A DNA stretch of 64,000 nucleotides from Nyssa sinensis. Its lineage: Eukaryota; Streptophyta; Magnoliopsida; Cornales; Nyssaceae. This document shows positions 24,801 to 57,252 of the stretch, piece by piece. Every line of letters begins with the position of its first letter. Positions within the stretch are counted from its first letter, which is position 1. The stretch lies in the NCBI GenBank assembly GCA_008638375.1, contig CM018035.1:20277320-20341319 (forward strand), read 5' to 3'. The position numbers and the translations under genes were made by a program. The notes under the pieces were generated by a model. That model was not told the DNA's origin and did not search any database. It saw only the letters and a program-made list of their open reading frames with translations.

Positions 24801-26041
24801 GTTGCTGCAGCCAAACAATGGCCATTACGTCAAATGGATATGACCAATGCCATCCTCCATGGTGATTTAGAGGAAGAGGTATATATGACTTCCACCACCG
24901 GGTCTTTGTTGACAAAGGGAGAATCTTGTATGTCGATTGCATAAGTCCCTCTATGGACTTAAACAAGCCCCTCGAAATTGGTTTGCAAAATTCTCTCATG
25001 CTATCAAAAAGGTTGGTTTTGTTCAATTACATTCAAATTATTCTTTATTTGTGAAGAGTAAAGGTTCATCTACAACTATGGTGCTCATCTATGTAGATGA
25101 CATAGTGATAACAGGCAATGATGCAACTGTTATACAAAGTCTCAAAGATTTTTTGCATCAACAATTCCATATCAAAGATCTCGGTTCTCTAAAAAATTTT
25201 CTTGGCTTGGAAGTTGCAAGGTCCAAAGCAGGCATTTTAATCTCTCAACGAAAATATATTTTAGAGATTATAGATGATGTTGGTTACTTGGGTGCTCAAC
25301 CTTCAAACTTTCCAATGGAAGTAAATCTAAAGCTCATGGATGATCAAGGTGATTTGTTACATGATCCAGAGCACTATAGGAGATTAGTTGGAAAATTAAT
25401 CTGTCTCACAATCACAAGACGAGACATCACATACTCAGTCACTGTCCTAAGCCAATTTATGCATGCACCAAGAAAGCCTCATTGGGATGCTGCTCTTCGC
25501 ATTATTAAGTAACCTAAAGAAAGTCTAGGTCTCGGCTTGTTATTTTCATCAAGCAATTCTTTCAACTTGAAGGCTTATTGTGATGCAATTGGGCAAACTG
25601 TCTTATGACTCGAAGATCAATTACAATTTATTGTGTGTACTTGAAAATTCACTGATTTCATGGAAGGCCAAGAAGCAGAAAACAGTTTCAAGATCAGCCT
25701 TGGAAGCTGAGTACAGGTCCATGGCAGCAGCAACTTTTGAATTAACTTGGCTCAGATTTTTGCTTAATGATATGCAGATTTCCACAGGACCAGCAAAGTT
25801 ATTATGTGATAATCAAGTTGCACTTCACATAGCAGCAAATCCAGTATATCATGAGCGCACCAAGCACATAGAACTCGATTGCCATGTTGTAAGAAAAAAG
25901 ATACAAGAAGGTCAGATTGTTATAGAATTTGTTCCATCTCATTTGCAATTGGCAAACGTTTTTACAAAAGCTCTTGGAGGAAATGTGTTTAAGGACTTAA
26001 GAAGCAAGTTGAACATGCTGGATATACATGCTCCAGCTTGA
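21806..26041 (+). pseudogene. Copia 1 gag-pol polyprotein, broken
   Basis: Domains appear in copia order: gag ('HPSDHPGMILVPKVLDGTNY', 21850 on), a zinc-knuckle-like stretch ('CDGTTHTVDQC', 22620), aspartic protease ('WIIDSGATNH', 22930), GAG-pre-integrase ('WHQRLGHPS', 23320), integrase ('HCDIWGPW', 'DDYTRF', 'RSDNGSEF', 'PQQNGVIER'; 23490-23780), reverse transcriptase ('RYKSRLVAKGFSQQEGLDYT' at 24690, 'YVDDIVITGND' at 25090), and RNase H ('SALEAEYRSMA', 'DNQVALHIAANPVYHERTKH'; 25690-25870). Catalytic motifs are still readable, but the frame is lost several times. Stops occur near 22016, 22174, 22532, 23052, 23370 and 23605, and frameshifts near 22320, 24935 and 25510-25580. It is not translatable as one protein. 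Confidence 0.93.
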
Positions 26042-26048
26042 GGGGGAG
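26040..26048 (+). other. Polypurine tract of copia 1
   Basis: GAGGGGGAG lies directly in front of the 3' LTR; in retroelements this primes plus-strand DNA synthesis. Confidence 0.88.
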
Positions 26049-26267
26049 TGTTAAGATTTGTTGAGATTTGATTAACGTTATTTTTGAGATAATCCTTACT
26101 GCACATATTTAGGAATTGTAATCCCTTCATTCAAGGGAATTAGTTGAGATTTTATTTTATTTCCTTGTTCAGGTCATGATTGGATCTTGTATATGTGTAT
26201 ATATTGTAGCCTTTTGACACAGAAATAAAATAACAAAAGCACAACTTTCTCAATTCTTATTTTGGCA
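26049..26267 (+). repeat. 3' LTR of copia 1
   Basis: 219 bp, TGTTAAG...TTTTGGCA, close to identical with 21525-21748 and followed by the TSD GTTTA. Confidence 0.95.
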
Positions 26268-26754
26268 GTTTATTGTTTCTCTCCTTCCATATGAAGTACA
26301 CAGTGGCAGCAAGGCTAAGTTTCCTCAATTTGGATAAGAAATCTTCACCTTCAAAAGCATGGATGGCCCGTTGGAACTCAGTATCCCAGCTAGCAACATT
26401 CCTCTTGATAAGACTATTCTGCAGAATGCACTTCCAGACTTCTTCCAAAGACAAATGTGATCAATAGTTTCATCATCCACTTGACAAAGTAAACAAACAA
26501 GAGAAGTCAGTATGTTCAATTGGATAAGTTTATCTCTTGTAGGTAATCTCTTTTTACAGAGCAGCTACAGAATGAAGGCATATCTAGGCACAATGGCTGG
26601 AAATCACACTAGGTGATACCATTCAGCAACAGGGAGAGGATGCCTGATAAAATTCCAAGCAGATCTAGAGGAGTAGATACCAGAGGATGCAGGCTAGTCC
26701 AATAAATTTGAATGTTATAGAGGCAATAAGATGTAACCTACCTGCATAAGACAA

Positions 26755-27050
26755 AGCATTTGTAGTCTATTTTGATCAATTTTTTCTATCTTTTTTAAAC
26801 TTTTTTTTAATTATTTTATTTAAAAGTACATTTAAGATAAATAAATTATTTTTATTTTATATAAAAATAAATCTAAGGTTTTTATCAATATTTATTTGAA
26901 AAAAAAATTGGTCAAGATTTAAAAAATTGAAAAAACAAATTATGAAATGGGTAGTTTTGTCATTTTAAAAAAAAAATAATTGACTAGAAGATTGTATTTG
27001 TATATTATCAGGTTTATCAGAAATCTAAAAAAGATCAGTGTAATTTACCT
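26755..27050. mobile_element. Fragment of the MULE-type MITE family
   Basis: Only the middle and right arm are present: 'gtagttttgtcattttaaa', 'attgactagaag', then 'agatcagtgtaatttacc' ending at 27050. The left arm is missing, replaced by the LINE edge. Confidence 0.65.
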
Positions 27051-27092
27051 TTTTTTTAAGTATAAAAATATTTTAAAAAGACAGTTTTAATA

Positions 27093-27132
<40 letters not shown>

Positions 27133-28691
27133 GATTTCTTAGGAGACGCCTATAAACAACAACATGGATATAAAAAAAAAAATATATGTTTAAAACTAGT
27201 TGAATTTGGGTGGGAATATTAATTAAGAAATGATATGGTAAGGTGAAAAAATCCTGCACGATTTGTTGAACAAAGAATGAAAATGTGGAAAACAGCATGA
27301 ATAAAACATCTCATACATGAATGTGTGGAGAAGAACCAGTGACATTGGAAAGAAATGAAGCACACAATTAATGCTCCTTGCCATTCTTGTTACATAAAAA
27401 GGGCTGAAGCACCCCAATTTTTTTACTAAAATTTTTTATTAAAAGAATCCTGCACTATTTCTTATTTCTTATTATTAAAAGAATAATGTTACTAAATTTT
27501 TTTTATATTTGTACGTATATTTTTCCATTTCTTTTTTTATTTTTATTTTATAAGTATGTATTATATTATTTATTTTGATACAACGCCTCAGTCTTAAGCA
27601 GTGTATTATATCTTTTCATTCTTTTTCTAATAGTTAATACTGTAAAGAATTTTAAAAAAAATATATAATTATTTACTATAAAACAAAGTTAGCTACTCAA
27701 AAGATTGTTCAGTATATACCTCTCTTATTAAAAAACTATTACAATTTTATATTCTAATTGTTCAATATATACCTCCGTATTATTCTAATTTTATATTCAT
27801 ATCTATTTAAATAAAAAAATTATGTAAAAACTCTATTATTAAAATTTTATTCAATATATACCTCTTATTAGAAAACTATTACCATTTTATATTACAAAAA
27901 ATAAATATATAGAGAAAAAAAGTATAAAAAATATTTTTTTATGTTTTATATATTTAGTAGAGTTTTATAATATTAATCTTAAAAGAAAAATCTATTTTAA
28001 TATTAAAATATGTTTCATTTAAAATTATTACTTTATTATTTTCGGCCAAAAATTGTACGGAACTAGTCCAGATTAGTATAATGTGAACCACATATATAAA
28101 CAATATTTTCTGATTTCAAATGCCGTGTAAATAAAACAGTAAAATCAAACTAAAAATGATTTGTGTCATTGGGATGCCCGCCTTCCACTCGAACTAGTTA
28201 TATTTGTATGCCAAAACAAAAGTAAAATCATTCCGTTTGAGTATTATCACATAAAATTAAAAAAAAAAAATTAAAAAAAACAATTGGGAGATTTCATCAT
28301 TTGTAGATCTCAAATAGAAAACCCACAATGAAATGTGAGAAATCATAGTGACCATTGCTCTTCAGTCTAGCACTAAAGATGAGCTATGCACTTCCATTTG
28401 AATTTAGCTATAACTTATAATAAGTCACAGATTAAAGCGAACAAGTAACAACCAAACAAATATAATTACTAGGTTATTAGTGATTTACAATGAGAACAAG
28501 GTCGAAAATGAAATAGCCACTATATACCCTTTGATCATCACGTACATCATCTACATCACTATTGCAATCATAAAATAATTAGAATATGTTCTATCATCAT
28601 AATATAGTTATCAACTAAATGGAAAAAAAAGAATAAGGCTTTACATATGATTACGGCAGCTCATGGACTTCCTACAGAATATAAATGGAGG
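27051..28691. other. AT-rich DNA downstream of the kinase gene
   Basis: No gene seen. A (TA)n run lies at about 27098-27128. Three imperfect repeats built on 'ttcaatatatacctc' plus 'aaaactatta' occur between 27708 and 27895. The 3' end and poly(A) site of the minus-strand kinase gene should lie in the right-hand part, but no signal is distinctive in this AT-rich context. Confidence 0.5.
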
Positions 28692-49591
<20,900 letters not shown>

Positions 49592-50439
49592 GCTACGGGA
49601 GGCATCAATCGCGCCGCAGAAACGGTGGAAGCAGGAGACTACTTGATCCAGCTTCAATCAAAATAGTACGGCAACATAGGCGAAATGGCGGATCATTCAG
49701 TAAATTGCAACCTTTTGTATATGAACTCTCGGTCCTCGTCTGATTTGTACGGTAGAGTCAGGTAGGCGAGAGCGCTACTGGGTTGAGCTGGAGGAAGAAG
49801 ATGAAAAACTCGATTTTGATTCCTCCTCCATTGTTTAGTTATCTTCAAAATGGACCTGGCTTCACTCAGTGTTTGGTTTCAAAAGTATCTCTAATTTTTT
49901 CGGTTCATGATTTATATTTCTCAAGGTTATGTTTGATTAAGTTAAAAATAATACAAGAAAATAATAATAATAATAAGAAAAAGTGAAATGAACAAAACTA
50001 AAGTAAAAGGAAAATAAAATTTTTGATTACATAAATTTTAAAATAATATATATATATAAACTAATTTTGTGAGAAAATTACTTTCTTGCATTATCGCAAA
50101 AAAAAAAAAAAAAAGAATGACCACTTTGTTGAAAAATTTACAACAAAAAAAAATCCCCTTATATCCAATTCCTTATTAAACTTTTCGTAGGCACTTTTTA
50201 CCACTTATCATTTAACAAGGATGCACATGAGTTGGTCGGATTACAAAAAAATTAGAATCGATCCAACCTCGAACAGTTCTAGAAAAATCAAAATTAAAAT
50301 TAAATCATAACAATGATAAAATCAAATTGACGTAATTCAAAAATATTTAATTCAATTTGGATTGGTTTCACTTTTACCCAAAATACCAAATTTCCTCTTT
50401 GTTTCTCAATCTGAAAACTCGATTCTCATTATATGTATG
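49592..50439 (-). promoter_or_regulatory. Upstream region of the kinase gene
   Basis: The 5' leader and promoter of the minus-strand kinase must lie here, since the Tat retroelement starts at about 50440. No TATA box can be singled out from the AT-rich background. (TA)n and A-runs occur near 50047 and 50098. No ORF of interest. Confidence 0.45.
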
Positions 50440-51067
50440 TGATATATCACAAACAGACGCACCAATCACCTTGAGACACGTGTGCCTACAAAATCGATAA
50501 ACTCGGTCATACAGAACAGGTGCAGCCTCCAGAGCATTCTCCAGGACATCCTTATACACATATCCTACAAAACCGATAAACTCGGTCATACAAAGCAGGT
50601 TCAGCCTCCGGAGTATTTCCATACATATATCCTCCAGACCTTATGCTCACTAATATTCACTTAGTATTCTATATGGTTCCGACCTCGTTGTTTCCTTAAA
50701 CGACTGCCGAGCAGGGAATAAGGAAACCGTCTTCAACAAAGAAACTGTTGTATATGATTATCTCTATCTACGGTGCAATGTTCCACAAAGTAACTGCAAT
50801 CTCTGATGATCATAAATCCCTATTTTCATGGCTCCGAATCCTAATCAACTTAGGAAGACTACAGTCTATAAATCAAACCTTACAGGTATGCTTTATTGTG
50901 ATGCTCATTCTTTGGCTTTCAATACAGTCTTTTCAATTCAGTTTACTTACTTAAGCATCGGAGCGGATACCGCCGGAGCCAATCCGGTGGTCCTCTGATC
51001 ACCTCTTTTTGAGTGTTCTACAGGTCACAGAGCCTAGATTTATTGCGAGCCGAAAAGTGCAGCATCA
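50440..51067 (+). repeat. Probable 5' LTR of the Tat element
   Basis: The right end '...gcagcatca' at 51067 is fixed by the primer-binding site that follows. The left end is proposed at TGATATATCAC (50440) because TGAT mirrors ATCA, but no second LTR is available to confirm it. A 79-bp tandem duplication ('ataaactcggtcataca' block) lies at 50485-50630. Confidence 0.55.
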
Positions 51068-51070
51068 GTT

Positions 51071-51088
51071 TGGCGCCGTCTGTGGGAA
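51071..51088 (+). other. Primer-binding site of the Tat element
   Basis: TGGCGCCGTCTGTGGGAA, the form typical of plant Tat-lineage gypsy elements, three bases after the LTR. Confidence 0.85.
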
Positions 51089-51145
51089 ACGACTAATCTC
51101 CAAGTGCTCTATTCACGAACTTATCTTTTTCCTCACCGGAAAACC

Positions 51146-54100
51146 ATGGCCCCAAATCTCCGACCGCGACAGAACGCTCAAAACCTATAAAGCTCTCAAC
51201 ATCAGACGCCTGTTCCACGAGCAAGAGGGCCGACGGTTGATCCTATGCGACAAGAGATTGAATCAATCAAATGACACTACGAACTGGTACAAGAACAACT
51301 ACTTGCCATATCTAGAACTCTAGCAATGCTCACACAGAATCAAGAGACGAGTCCTCCTAACTCGCAGGTCAATGTTGCTGAAAGAATGCAACCCCCTATT
51401 ATCACTGAGAACGAAGAGCCCCATGACGAGGCTCCAACTAACCGGCCTGGGCACCCCCAGGGTGTTGCTCACGTCGGCAGAGATCCGCAGCCGTCAGCAG
51501 CTCCAGGCTGGGGAACATCAACCTTCGTCCCTAACGTCCATTACCGAAGCACTACTAGAGCCCCAACTCCAAGGGCTTCGGGAGCACATCCGGCACTACA
51601 GGAGCCTCTTTCCCAAGCAGCACCAATCCCTCTAGCTCGAAACCCTCTTCCGTCCGAGGGATGTGCTCAGCCCGACTATCTTGAAACCGAGGCTGTGAGG
51701 CAAGGTTCACAAGAGATCCGGTTCAGAGACCCATGGAGGGTCGAAGAAATTGCCGAATCTATGGACCGAACAGTAGCTTTGAGAGGTGCCCAGAACCCTC
51801 CAGAGCAAGACGAGTTGGCCAGGCTGCTCGGAAGACTTGCCACCCCATTCACTCCCGCCATCATGTCGGAGGAAAGACCTAGGAAATTCATGGTGCCAAA
51901 GTTCACCCTGTATGATGGGACTGGAGACCCAGGAGATCATCTCTCACACTACCAGCATACGATGGCCCTCCACGGGGCCTCTAATGCTTTTATGTGCCGA
52001 ACTTTCATTACCAGCTTGAAAGGAACTGCACTAAAATGGTTCCACCACCTCCCTCCGAACTCAATTACCGGCTTCTATGAGCTCGGTAGGCAATTCCTGG
52101 ACAGATTTATGACCAGCAGAAGGCTCAGAAGGGGACCAGAATTCCTGTTAAATGTCAAGCAGACTAAGGAGGAGTCCCTCAGAGCCTACATTGCGCGCTT
52201 TAATGCCGAACTCACAGAGATCACTAACTGCAGCCCAAGATTCCTTGTAGCTGCCTTAACTGCTAGACTTGCTCACAGTGGCTTCAGAGATTCCTTGACC
52301 AAAAGCCCTCCTGCCGACATGGCGGCATTAATGAACCGGGCCAGGAAGTACATCAACTTGGAAAAAGCCAACCGCACATCCCAAAAGAGCAAAGAACAAA
52401 ACTAGAGGGACAATCTGAAGAGGGAGGATCAAAAGAAAAACGACCATAGAAGAGACCCTAGCAAGAAGAGAGCCAGAAGTCTAGAAAAAAGGACAGCACC
52501 CAGGGCTGTTTACAATTCCGGACCAAGGGAGTTTACTAACTTTACCCCTTTGAACACTACATTGAATCAGGTACTCCGGCAAATCCGAGATCAGGAAAAC
52601 CTGAGATGGCCAGAACCAATTAAAGGAGATCCCAGCCTTCGGGATCAAACTAAATATTGCAATTTCCACAAAGATCATGGACATATGACTAACTCATGCA
52701 AGACCCTTTGATATGAGATTGAGCAGCTCATAAAGAAGGGGCGTCTTCAAGAGTTCATCAAGTAGGACGGAAGGCAGAACTCCCAAGAAGACAAGCCTCA
52801 ACAGCGGCCAGACCAGAGGCCCGAGCAAAGACAAGAGCAGAGGGAAGGACGACAAGAGCCTCAAAGGCAGAACAACCATGTCATCTACGTCCTCCATGCC
52901 GACTCTCCTATTACAAGAATGTTAAACAGAGCGAGAAAGAGATATGCTCGGGAGGCCAGGGCTACCCCAGACGTATTGCAGATCTCCAACGTTGAAAAAA
53001 GGCTCAAACCAGAGCCGGAGATCCAGTTCACAGAACAGGACCTGGCTGGGGTACACTGTCCTCACAGTGATGCCCTCGTCATCACTCTCAAGATTGCCAA
53101 CTTCGAGATCAGAAGGGTTCTGGTTGACACTGGCATCTCTATGAATATACTATTCTATGAGCCACTCAAACATATGAAGATTGACCACTACAGCATCAAG
53201 CCTACTACCACCGTGATGGCAGCCTTTGATGGTAATTTCAGTACCCCATTGGGAAGGATCGACCTGCCTACTACTGTAGGAGAGGGAGAAGGACAGAAAA
53301 CCACCATCTCAGAATACATGGTGTTGAATATGAAATCTCCCTACAATGTCATAATCGGGAGACCATGGCTACACTAGATAGGGGCGGTTACCTCGACCTT
53401 GCACCAATGTCTGAAGTATGTCCACGACCAGAACGTTTACTCTGTTAGAGGGTGCTAGTCGACTTCTCGGGAGTGCCATGCCATTGCACTCAAGGAGAAG
53501 ACTACCAAATAGCAATTACAGTATACTCGGGACTGTACAGATCCAGTTCTCTCCCATACTCCCGAGGAGGAAGGTTACCCTTCCAACATCGAAGAACCCC
53601 TAAGCCCAAGGGGACGGGACAGCCGAGCCAAACCCATCGGTGAGCCCATCAAAATATTGGTCAGCTCGGAATCAGAGGGGCGTTATTTGTACATTGGCCC
53701 AGACCTGACACACACCGAGCAAGAGAAGATAATCAGGTTTCTGAAAGACAACCTCTTTGTATTTGCTTGGGAGACCAAGGATATGGAGGGTATAGATTCT
53801 AACCTCATAACTCACAAGCTGATGGTAGATCCAGACCATCCACCAATGAGACAAAAAAGAAGGCCGATAGCTCCAGAACGGCACTGGATCATAAATGAGG
53901 AAGTCCAAAGGCTGCTCGAGGCCAGAATGATACATGAAGTATTCTACCCGGACTGGCTAGCCAATACTATTCTCGTCAAAAAGAAAAATGGCAAGTGGAG
54001 AGTCTGCGTTGACTATACAGACCTCAATAAAGCTTACCCCAAGGACAGCTTTCCACTGCCAAGAATAGACCAGCTGGTTGATGCTATTGCAGGGCACGAA

Positions 54101-56838
54101 CTCATGAGTTTTATGGATGCCTATTCTGGGTATAATCAAATCCAGATGTACCCTCCAGACCAGGAGAAGACAGCCTTCATTACCGAACGAGGTCTCTATT
54201 GCTACAGAGTGATGCCGTTCGGTTTGAAGAATGTTGGGGCCGTTTACCAGCGGCTAGTCAACAGGATGTTCAGCTCACTGCTCGGCAGCACCATGGAGGT
54301 GTATATTGATGACATGCTGGTCAAAAGTCTACAGAAAGGCAGTCACCTCCAGCACTTATCCTAGACCTTCGATATCCTAAGACAGCACAAGATGAAGCTC
54401 AATCCCTTAAAATGTACCTTTGGGGTGACAAAGGGAAAATTCCTGGGATACTTTGTCTCTCAGCGGGGTATCGAGGCGGACCCTACCCAGGTCCAAGCTC
54501 TAATCGGATTGGAGTCACCAAAAACCAGAAAGGACATTCAGGCACTGAATGGCAGAATTACGGCACTAAGCAGGTTTATCTCCAAATCCATTGACCGCTG
54601 CCTACCTTTCTTCAAAGCTTTAAAGGGCAACAAAGCTTTACAGTGGACAGAGGAATGTGGGAAAGCTTTCCAAGGACTGAAGGAGTACTTTGTCTCTCCA
54701 GAGCTTCTGTCAAAACCAGTCCAAGGGGAAAAGCTACTCCTGTACTTTGCAGTCTCTAAAAACGCGGTCAGCTCCGCATTGGTCAGGCAGGATAGAAGAG
54801 TGCAGAGGCCCATATTCTACGTCAGTAGGGCACTACTCGACACAGAAAAGAGATACCCAGAGGTTGAGAAACTAGTCTTTGCTTTGGTAATATCAGCTCG
54901 GAAGCTCCGACCTTATTTCCAAGCTCATCCAATTGAAATCCCAACTGCCTATCCTCTGAAGTCAATACTGTGAAAGCCTGAGGTTTCAGGAAGATTAGTA
55001 AAATGGTCTGTGGAGTTGGGAGAATTTGACATATCATATGTACCACGGAACTCCATCAAAGGGCAGGCCTTGGCTAATTTCGTTGCCGAGTTCACCTCGG
55101 CACTTCAAGACAAGGCACAGCTCATCGAAACTTCAGGAACCTGGCTACTCTATATTGATGGGTCGTCAACCGATTAGGGCTTAGGAGTGGGCCTAGTATT
55201 ACAGTCCCCTGACGGGCTCTTATCAGAAAAAGTAATTAGCTTGGGATTCAGAGCTTCCAACAACGAAGCAGAATATGAAGCCCTAATCCTAGGTATGAAG
55301 TTGGCTCTGGAATGCGAAGTGCAGAACCTAAAAGTCTACTCAGATTCCCAACTAGTGGTTAGCCAAGTCCTGGGAGAATTCTCTATTAAAGATGAAAGGA
55401 TGCTTCGGTATTCTGAACTGGTGAACTTCTTGAAGCACTCCTTCTAGACTTTCTCTATCTAGAAAATAGAAAGAAGCCAGAACTGCAGAGCAAATGCTTT
55501 GGCAAACATGGCATCCCGCCTAAGGTCAGAAGGGAACTCCACAGTAAAAATTTCCTACCAGCCAAGACCTAGCATAGAGGAAGCCCAAGTCGCCCAAATT
55601 GCTGAACAGCCCCAGAACTGGATGACCCCAATCCTTCAGTACCTGGAATCCGGGCTCCTCCTAGAAGACAAAAACAAAGCAAGGAGAATCCGAATCAGAG
55701 CGGCTCGGTACCTGATCCTGAACAACAAACTGTACAGAAGGTCATATTCTTAACCCTTGTTAAAATGCTTAGCTCCAGAAAAATCACAATATGTCTTGGC
55801 CGAAATACACGAAGGTATTTGCGTGAACCATAATGGGGGCAGAACGATAGCTCACCGAGCTCTAACGTAGGGCTATTACTGGCCTAGCATGCTAAGGCAG
55901 GCTAAGGAATACGTTCAGAAGTGCGACAAATGCCAAAGGTTTGCCCCATATCAATACTAGCCTCATCACGAAGTCATCCCGATTACTAGTCCCTAGCCCT
56001 TTGCTTAGTGGGGGATGGATATCTTGGGTCCATTACCCAAGGCCCCACCAAACAGGAAGTACCTTTTGGTAGCCATTGACTACTTTTCTAAATGGGCCAA
56101 GTTGAACCTCTAACACACATCACAGAAAAGGAAGTTGAAAACTTCACCTGGAAGAACATTGTATGCAGGTTCGGTATACCACGTGTGATCATCTCTGACA
56201 ATGGGACGCAGTTCACTAGTAAAGGCTTCAAGAAATTTTGTGAAAATCTCAACATTAGGAAACACTTTGCTTCTCCAAGCCATCCACAAGCAAATGAGCA
56301 AGCAGAGGTCACCAACCGAACGATCCTTGATGGATTAAAGAAAAGGTTGGAGCAGGCCAAAGGAAAGTGGACACAGGAACTCCCTGGGGTTCTTTGGGCC
56401 TACAGAACAACCAGAAGAACTCCCACCTCTGAAACTCCCTTCTCACTAGCCTATGGTATAGAAGCAGTAATCCCGGTTGAGATCGGTATGTCAACTCCGA
56501 GGACTGAAGCCTTCGAGCAAGAATCCAATGATCAGCAGCTGACAAAAAATTTGGATTTGCTTGAAGAAAAAAGGGATCAAGCCAGCATCAGGATAGAAGC
56601 CTATCAGCAGAGAATGGTCAACAAATCCAAGGTGGGGCTCAAGACGGTCAGCTTTCAAGTTGGAAACTTTGTCTTAAGAAGAGTTTTTCCAAACACCAAG
56701 GATCCCACTATGGGAAAGTTGTCACCGAACTGGGAAGGCCCCTACAGAGTGACGAAGGTTGTTAGGCCTACCACCTACTGGCTAGAGGACATGGTAGGGA
56801 AATCCATTCCTAGGTCTTGGAATATAGAACATTTATAG
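51146..56838 (+). pseudogene. Tat-lineage gag-pol polyprotein, 18 in-frame stops
   Basis: One frame runs from ATG 51146 (MAPNLRPRQNAQ) to about 56100, then a one-base deletion shifts it for the integrase C-terminus. Gag: 'FTLYDGTGDPGDHLSHY' and 'CRTFITSLKGTALKWFHHL' (residues ~245-300). Zinc-knuckle-like: 52660-52710. Protease: VLVDTG at 53120. RT: 'WRVCVDYTDLNKAYPKDSF', 'MPFGLKN' and YIDD at 54303. RNase H: 'YVSRALLDTEKRYPEVEKL'. Second, Tat-specific RNase H: 'WLLYIDGSS' and 'SNNEAEYEALILGMKLA' (55140-55440). Integrase: 'WGMDILGPLP', 'ISDNGTQF' and 'ANEQAEVTNRTIL' with D, D, E present, then 'WEGPYRVTKV'. Stops lie near 51188, 51278, 52403, 52709, 52762, 53376, 53455, 53513, 54362, 54971, 55175, 55445, 55460, 55751, 55867, 55957, 55993 and 56006. 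The smaller ORFs in other frames across this stretch are shadows. Confidence 0.93.
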
Positions 56839-56890
56839 GAAGTATTATCAATAAAGATCTTTTCTTTTCAATACCTCCACAAAGTGTTCA

Positions 56891-57252
56891 TCTTTAAATG
56901 CACAGGCCTCCAGAGCCTGGTCCATCTATAATGCACAAGCCTTAATGTTTGGTCCATCTATAATGCACAGGCCTCCAGAGCCTGGTCCATCTATAATGCA
57001 CAAGCCTTAGTGCTTGGTCCATCTTTAAATGCACAGGCCTCTAGAGCCTGGCCCATCTATAATGCACAAGCCTTAGTGCTTGGTCCATCTTTAAATGCAC
57101 AGGCCTTTAGAGCCTGGTCCATCTATAATGCATAGGCCTCTAAAGCCTGGTCCATTCTCAATGCACAAGCCTCCAAAGCCTGGTCCATCCTTAATGCACA
57201 GGCCTTCTGAGCCTGGTCCATCTTCAATATATAGATTTAACGATCCAGTCCA
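56891..57252 (+). repeat. Eleven 32-34-bp tandem units behind the Tat integrase
   Basis: Two unit types alternate: type A 'aatgcacaggcctccagagc' followed by ctggtcca, and type B 'aatgcacaagccttagtgct' followed by tggtcca. The order is A-B-A-B-A-B-A, then four A-like units, the last one poor. The array starts about 50 bp after the integrase stop. Tat elements are known to carry tandem repeats at this place, some of which seed satellite DNA. Confidence 0.92.

Larger units (their letters stand above)
21525..26267 (+). mobile_element. Structurally complete Ty1/copia retrotransposon (copia 1)
   Basis: 4.74 kb with two LTRs, a primer-binding site, a degraded gag-pol, a polypurine tract and a perfect TSD GTTTA. 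The 5' LTR (224 bp) and 3' LTR (219 bp) differ by about seven substitutions and three small indels by eye. That is a moderately old insertion, but younger than the reading-frame damage might suggest. The short LTRs and gag type resemble the Ale/Retrofit group; this lineage call is tentative. It sits inside the LINE. Confidence 0.95.
18842..26750 (-). mobile_element. LINE (L1-like) 3' portion, split by two LTR insertions
   Basis: Reading the minus strand, the pieces are 26750-26268, 21524-21443 and 19060-18842, separated by a copia element and a solo LTR. The first piece encodes the zinc-binding domain found downstream of LINE reverse transcriptase ('KKRLPTRDKLIQLNILTSL', then 'CLLCQVDDETIDHI', then 'LAATVYFIWKERNNK'). 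The second continues it ('WRIVTSIGTAVISDVEAVV') to a stop. The third is a 3' untranslated region ending in an 18-A tail, visible as T's at about 18842-18858. Joining the ends at the two TSDs restores one continuous LINE. RT and endonuclease are missing, so the element is 5'-truncated, with its left edge near 26750. Confidence 0.82.

Noticed and set aside
51009..51323. 104-codon ORF over the Tat leader and gag start
   Set aside because: It overlaps the primer-binding site and is out of frame with the gag reading that begins at 51146 and matches the family.
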